NCBI GenBank assembly: GCA_017473795.1
Contig: JAFUJE010000040.1
Coordinates: forward strand, 1 to 9,043
From: Clostridia bacterium
GTDB lineage: Bacteria; Bacillota; Clostridia; Christensenellales; UBA1242
Length of the DNA: 9,043 nucleotides
Reading direction: 5' to 3'
Every line of letters begins with the position of its first letter. Within the stretch, counting starts at the first letter, position 1. Of this stretch, positions 6,960-9,043 are shown piece by piece. The notes under the pieces were generated by a model. It ran no database searches. It was not told the DNA's origin and saw only the letters and a list, made by a program, of their open reading frames with translations. The position numbers were made by a program, and so were the translations under genes.

Positions 6960-7499
6960 TTAGACTGTACGATCAGTTGTAATCAGTTGTGGGGCTTGGT
7001 GATTTAAAACTTTTGCAATAAACCGACCAAACAAAAATTTACTACGTTTAACCTTTGTATTTTGTAATTCTTTTGTTACAAAGTCATTAATCTCATTTTT
7101 CACATTAGCAACGTTAAATTCATAATCTTGACTGTTTAGTTTAGTACCACAATACGGATAAATTTTGCCGGAACCAATCATTAAAGAACCGTAATCTTTC
7201 CACTTCTTTTCTCCACTGGCAGAACAAATTTTTAATTTAGACATTAACGTTTCGCAGGTTCCATTATTCACAAAGCGATCCGCTAACATGTTTAATGTAA
7301 CATCACTTTTATCGGCACCGAATAAAATCTTTGCCATTTGGATTTTTGCTTTTTGCTGATTATCACTACGTCCTTTAGTTGCGACATTAAATTCTTGCAA
7401 AGCTTCAAACATCTCATCATTAGCCGACTTAAAGCATGAAGCATGATAAAAATTTGCTACGACACCGATTTGCTGATGTGGATCAGAAGCACCGTTCAA
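6960..7499 (-). CDS. Unrecognised protein, truncated second copy of the neighbour's C-terminal module; possibly a decayed gene
   Basis: I do not recognise the family. The frame is open from just after a TAA at 7565-7563 and has no ATG before the SANDEM motif. The start given is a TTG (7499) without a ribosome binding site. Residues 25-147 of the resulting 179 align with the end of the gene upstream. Shared features in order are SANDEM, a KG.S.NQQ.AK stretch, FG, ADR, G.C, GS, C..KL, DY.F.V and FV.KEL. The similarity seems to begin even before the TTG (NNAES after the stop, against NNASEE), which implies that the true N-terminal half is missing. No signal peptide or membrane segment is visible. 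The C-terminal tail (about 150-179) is basic and not shared. It is either the stump of a longer gene or a short gene with a non-standard start. Confidence 0.5.
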   Translation of the reverse strand: MNGASDPHQQIGVVANFYHASCFKSANDEMFEALQEFNVATKGRSDNQQKAKIQMAKILFGADKSDVTLNMLADRFVNNGTCETLMSKLKICSASGEKKWKDYGSLMIGSGKIYPYCGTKLNSQDYEFNVANVKNEINDFVTKELQNTKVKRSKFLFGRFIAKVLNHQAPQLITTDRTV

Positions 7500-7562
7500 A
7501 ATAAAATATTCGCATATTTGATAGTAATCCAGATCTACAACACCACTTTCGGCATTATTTTT
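7059..7562 (-). repeat. Paralogous module, copy B
   Basis: This segment codes for a protein region homologous to that at 7709-8194. The strongest words are SANDEM, then NQQ followed by AK, ADR, and DYEF with FVTKEL. The copies have diverged too far to align easily as DNA, so the duplication is not recent. Copy B lacks a 6-7 residue stretch present in copy A after the FG motif. Confidence 0.7.
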
Positions 7563-7565
7563 TTA

Positions 7566-7612
7566 GAATTGTTCCGAAACAATTTGGAAATCCAATGGTT
7601 AATTATATTAAT
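7566..7612 (-). other. Short gap between the two paralogous genes, with possible relic coding
   Basis: There is no terminator, promoter or ribosome binding site here that I can see. The frame of the upstream gene, read on past its TAA, gives about 15 codons ending in FRNNSKK. This resembles ARINNSEK, found just upstream of copy A of the module. Together with the A7 run (7564-7558) before the in-phase start of copy B, this hints at leftover coding sequence. The match is short and weak. Confidence 0.3.
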
Positions 7613-9043
7613 TTACTTACTGTAAGTTTCTTCAATCGCTTTGGTCATAATTTTCTTATGAGCCTCTTCTTCTTGATGCTTCTCGTATGTTGCGTTAAAT
7701 GCATACATCTTTAAGTCTTTTTCGACGAAGGCCCCGATTTGCACACCAGCATCTTTTACCATAAATTGATAATCTTTAATAGAAAGTTTTTCATTACAAT
7801 GGTCAACTCCGTCCAAAGGAAAACTACCTTTTATATCAAGTTTTTGTTGACCCCTAGGTGTAAGCTGGCGCAAGTTATCAATCATCTGATCGCATTTACC
7901 ACCACTAATATAACGATCCGCCATTGCAACAACATCAGCATCTTTAATCTCACCTTTTTGATATAAATCTTGCAATCCAAAGATTTCTACTGCCGTTTTA
8001 ACTTTTGCTGCTTGCTGATTCTTCGAATTACCTTTGCCTGTTTGTTTAAAAGTACTCAACGCCGCTGCCATTTCGTCATTTGCGGAACGATATGTTCCAT
8101 TATGTAATTCAGCAACATTTATATCTTTATAATCTGTCAATAAATTATCAGTACTGCAACAAAAATCTTTTAAAGTTTCTTCACTCGCATTATTGGCTTT
8201 CATCGCATTCATATGTTGAAGAATTTTTTCGCTATTATTAATCCTTGCTTCAATAAATTTTTTATCGCCCTCTAGTTCTGCTAACTGATGAGGATTATCA
8301 CACATATCAGCTTCTAGTTGATACAAACGCATCTTATCAGCCAACAAGCGTGATCGTGTTTCGTAATAATATTCTCCGACTTCATTCAAAACTTTTGGAT
8401 CATGGTTTTGATCAAGATATTGATCCGAAACCTCGGTCTCAACCTTAATTTTCCAAGGTTCTTCATTGCTCTTTTTTTCAGAAACTTGGTCATTTTTATT
8501 GAGATTAATTAATAATCCTTTTCGTTTTAAGATACGTTCAACATACCCAATAGCCATAATGTTTCTATATATTTCTTCTAAATACTTACAAATTTGGTCA
8601 AAAATTTTTTTATATCCACGCCACTTTCCTTTCGCAGACTTTGCCTTCGGTGTTCCATTAAAATCCACTACTGGTGCATAACCAGTTTCTGTTTTAATTT
8701 CCTTGCGTCCTTTTTTACCCAATAAATTACCAATTTTATTTTCTTTAGTTACTTCAGAGTCTTCTTTGTTTTTTTTGAGATCCTTTTGTTGTTCTTTCGA
8801 ACGGGATTCCAAATACGTAATTACCTGCATTTCAGCACTTTCCATAGATAAAGCGGTCAAAACATCGGCAAAAGTTAAATCTTTTTGGGCATCACGACCA
8901 CTTTTCTCACAAAATTTCTCCGCTTTTTTTAAGACACCTGTGCGTTTTAAATAACGGCGCATATCTGCATCAATTTTTTTGTTTAATAATTTTCTAGTCT
9001 TTTGTTCATCACCACTATAAAGGCTTTTTGTCTTATTAATTAA
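7613..9043 (-). CDS. Unrecognised large hydrophilic protein, 5' end beyond the window
   Basis: I do not recognise this protein. The frame stays open to base 9043. The 27 codons before the first ATG (8962) read as ordinary polar protein (SGDEQKTRKLLNKK), and that ATG has no ribosome binding site, so the gene most likely begins outside the window. The visible part is 476 residues. Numbered from the 8962 Met, it holds a Lys/Glu-rich helical region (about 10-70), then a basic stretch (GKKGRKEIK, 82-90). A mixed segment with a helix containing ICKYLEEIYRNIMAIGYVE (124-142) follows. A long charged, probably coiled-coil region covers about 195-255. A module at about 257-418 ends before a His/Glu/Lys tail and is homologous to the product of the next gene. 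There is no signal peptide or membrane helix in the visible part, so a cytoplasmic location is likely but unproven. The function is unknown. Confidence 0.75.
   Translation of the reverse strand, partial: LINKTKSLYSGDEQKTRKLLNKKIDADMRRYLKRTGVLKKAEKFCEKSGRDAQKDLTFADVLTALSMESAEMQVITYLESRSKEQQKDLKKNKEDSEVTKENKIGNLLGKKGRKEIKTETGYAPVVDFNGTPKAKSAKGKWRGYKKIFDQICKYLEEIYRNIMAIGYVERILKRKGLLINLNKNDQVSEKKSNEEPWKIKVETEVSDQYLDQNHDPKVLNEVGEYYYETRSRLLADKMRLYQLEADMCDNPHQLAELEGDKKFIEARINNSEKILQHMNAMKANNASEETLKDFCCSTDNLLTDYKDINVAELHNGTYRSANDEMAAALSTFKQTGKGNSKNQQAAKVKTAVEIFGLQDLYQKGEIKDADVVAMADRYISGGKCDQMIDNLRQLTPRGQQKLDIKGSFPLDGVDHCNEKLSIKDYQFMVKDAGVQIGAFVEKDLKMYAFNATYEKHQEEEAHKKIMTKAIEETYSK
7709..8194 (-). repeat. 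Paralogous module, copy A
   Basis: This codes for residues 257-418 (Met 8962 = 1) of the large unrecognised protein, from NNASEE to about FVEKDLKM, and is the partner of copy B at 7059-7562. It contains conserved Cys residues (GGKC, HCN) with counterparts in copy B (NGTC, YCG). These may be structural or metal-binding, which is inference. Confidence 0.7.

Noticed and set aside
7558..7565. Programmed -1 frameshift joining the two right-hand paralogues
   Set aside because: The upstream gene has a TAA at 7613-7615, about 50 bases earlier, so ribosomes would not reach the A7 run; the heptamer also lacks the proper X XXY YYZ phase.
1..9043. CRISPR array, insertion sequence, integrase or alternative genetic code
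   Set aside because: No spaced direct repeats, transposase or integrase motifs or terminal inverted repeats were seen; TAA, TAG and TGA each end a gene, consistent with the standard bacterial code.

Overview
The window looks like chromosomal DNA from a low-GC Bacillota-type bacterium, plausibly a gut Clostridia-like lineage. The clues are an hrcA-grpE heat-shock operon start, strong AGGAGG-type ribosome binding sites, a PrsA-like foldase lipoprotein, and a surface lipoprotein with the Cys/PATCTE repeats common in gut Firmicutes. TAA, TAG and TGA all end genes here, so the code looks standard. The lineage is an inference, not a database result.

Left part, minus strand, in transcription order: a tRNA-Pro(CGG) with its own promoter (2274-2348), a short divergent S-adenosylmethionine synthetase gene broken by one in-frame TAA (1437-2231), then the heat-shock repressor hrcA (303-1346) and the start of grpE (cut at base 1). 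hrcA has a good sigma-A promoter covered by a 27-bp dyad, which may be its own operator although its half-sites are in the reverse order of a classical CIRCE element.

Middle part, plus strand: a lipoprotein with a Pro-rich linker and Cys-containing repeats (2438-3430), followed after 4 bases by arginyl-tRNA synthetase argS (3435-5066). A strong bidirectional terminator (about 5077-5120) separates argS from a convergent gene for a large lipoprotein with a parvulin-type prolyl isomerase domain (5133-6896).

Right part, minus strand: two neighbouring genes of an unrecognised family. The larger (7613 to beyond 9043, open at its 5' end) ends in a roughly 160-residue module. The smaller (6960-7499) is essentially a second copy of that module without an N-terminal half, without an ATG and without a ribosome binding site. 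It looks like a degenerate tandem copy or the remains of a longer gene.

The points most worth following are the single nonsense codon in an otherwise intact metK, the unusual hrcA operator, and the uncharacterised paralogous module pair. I found no CRISPR array, insertion sequence, phage gene or known defence system.
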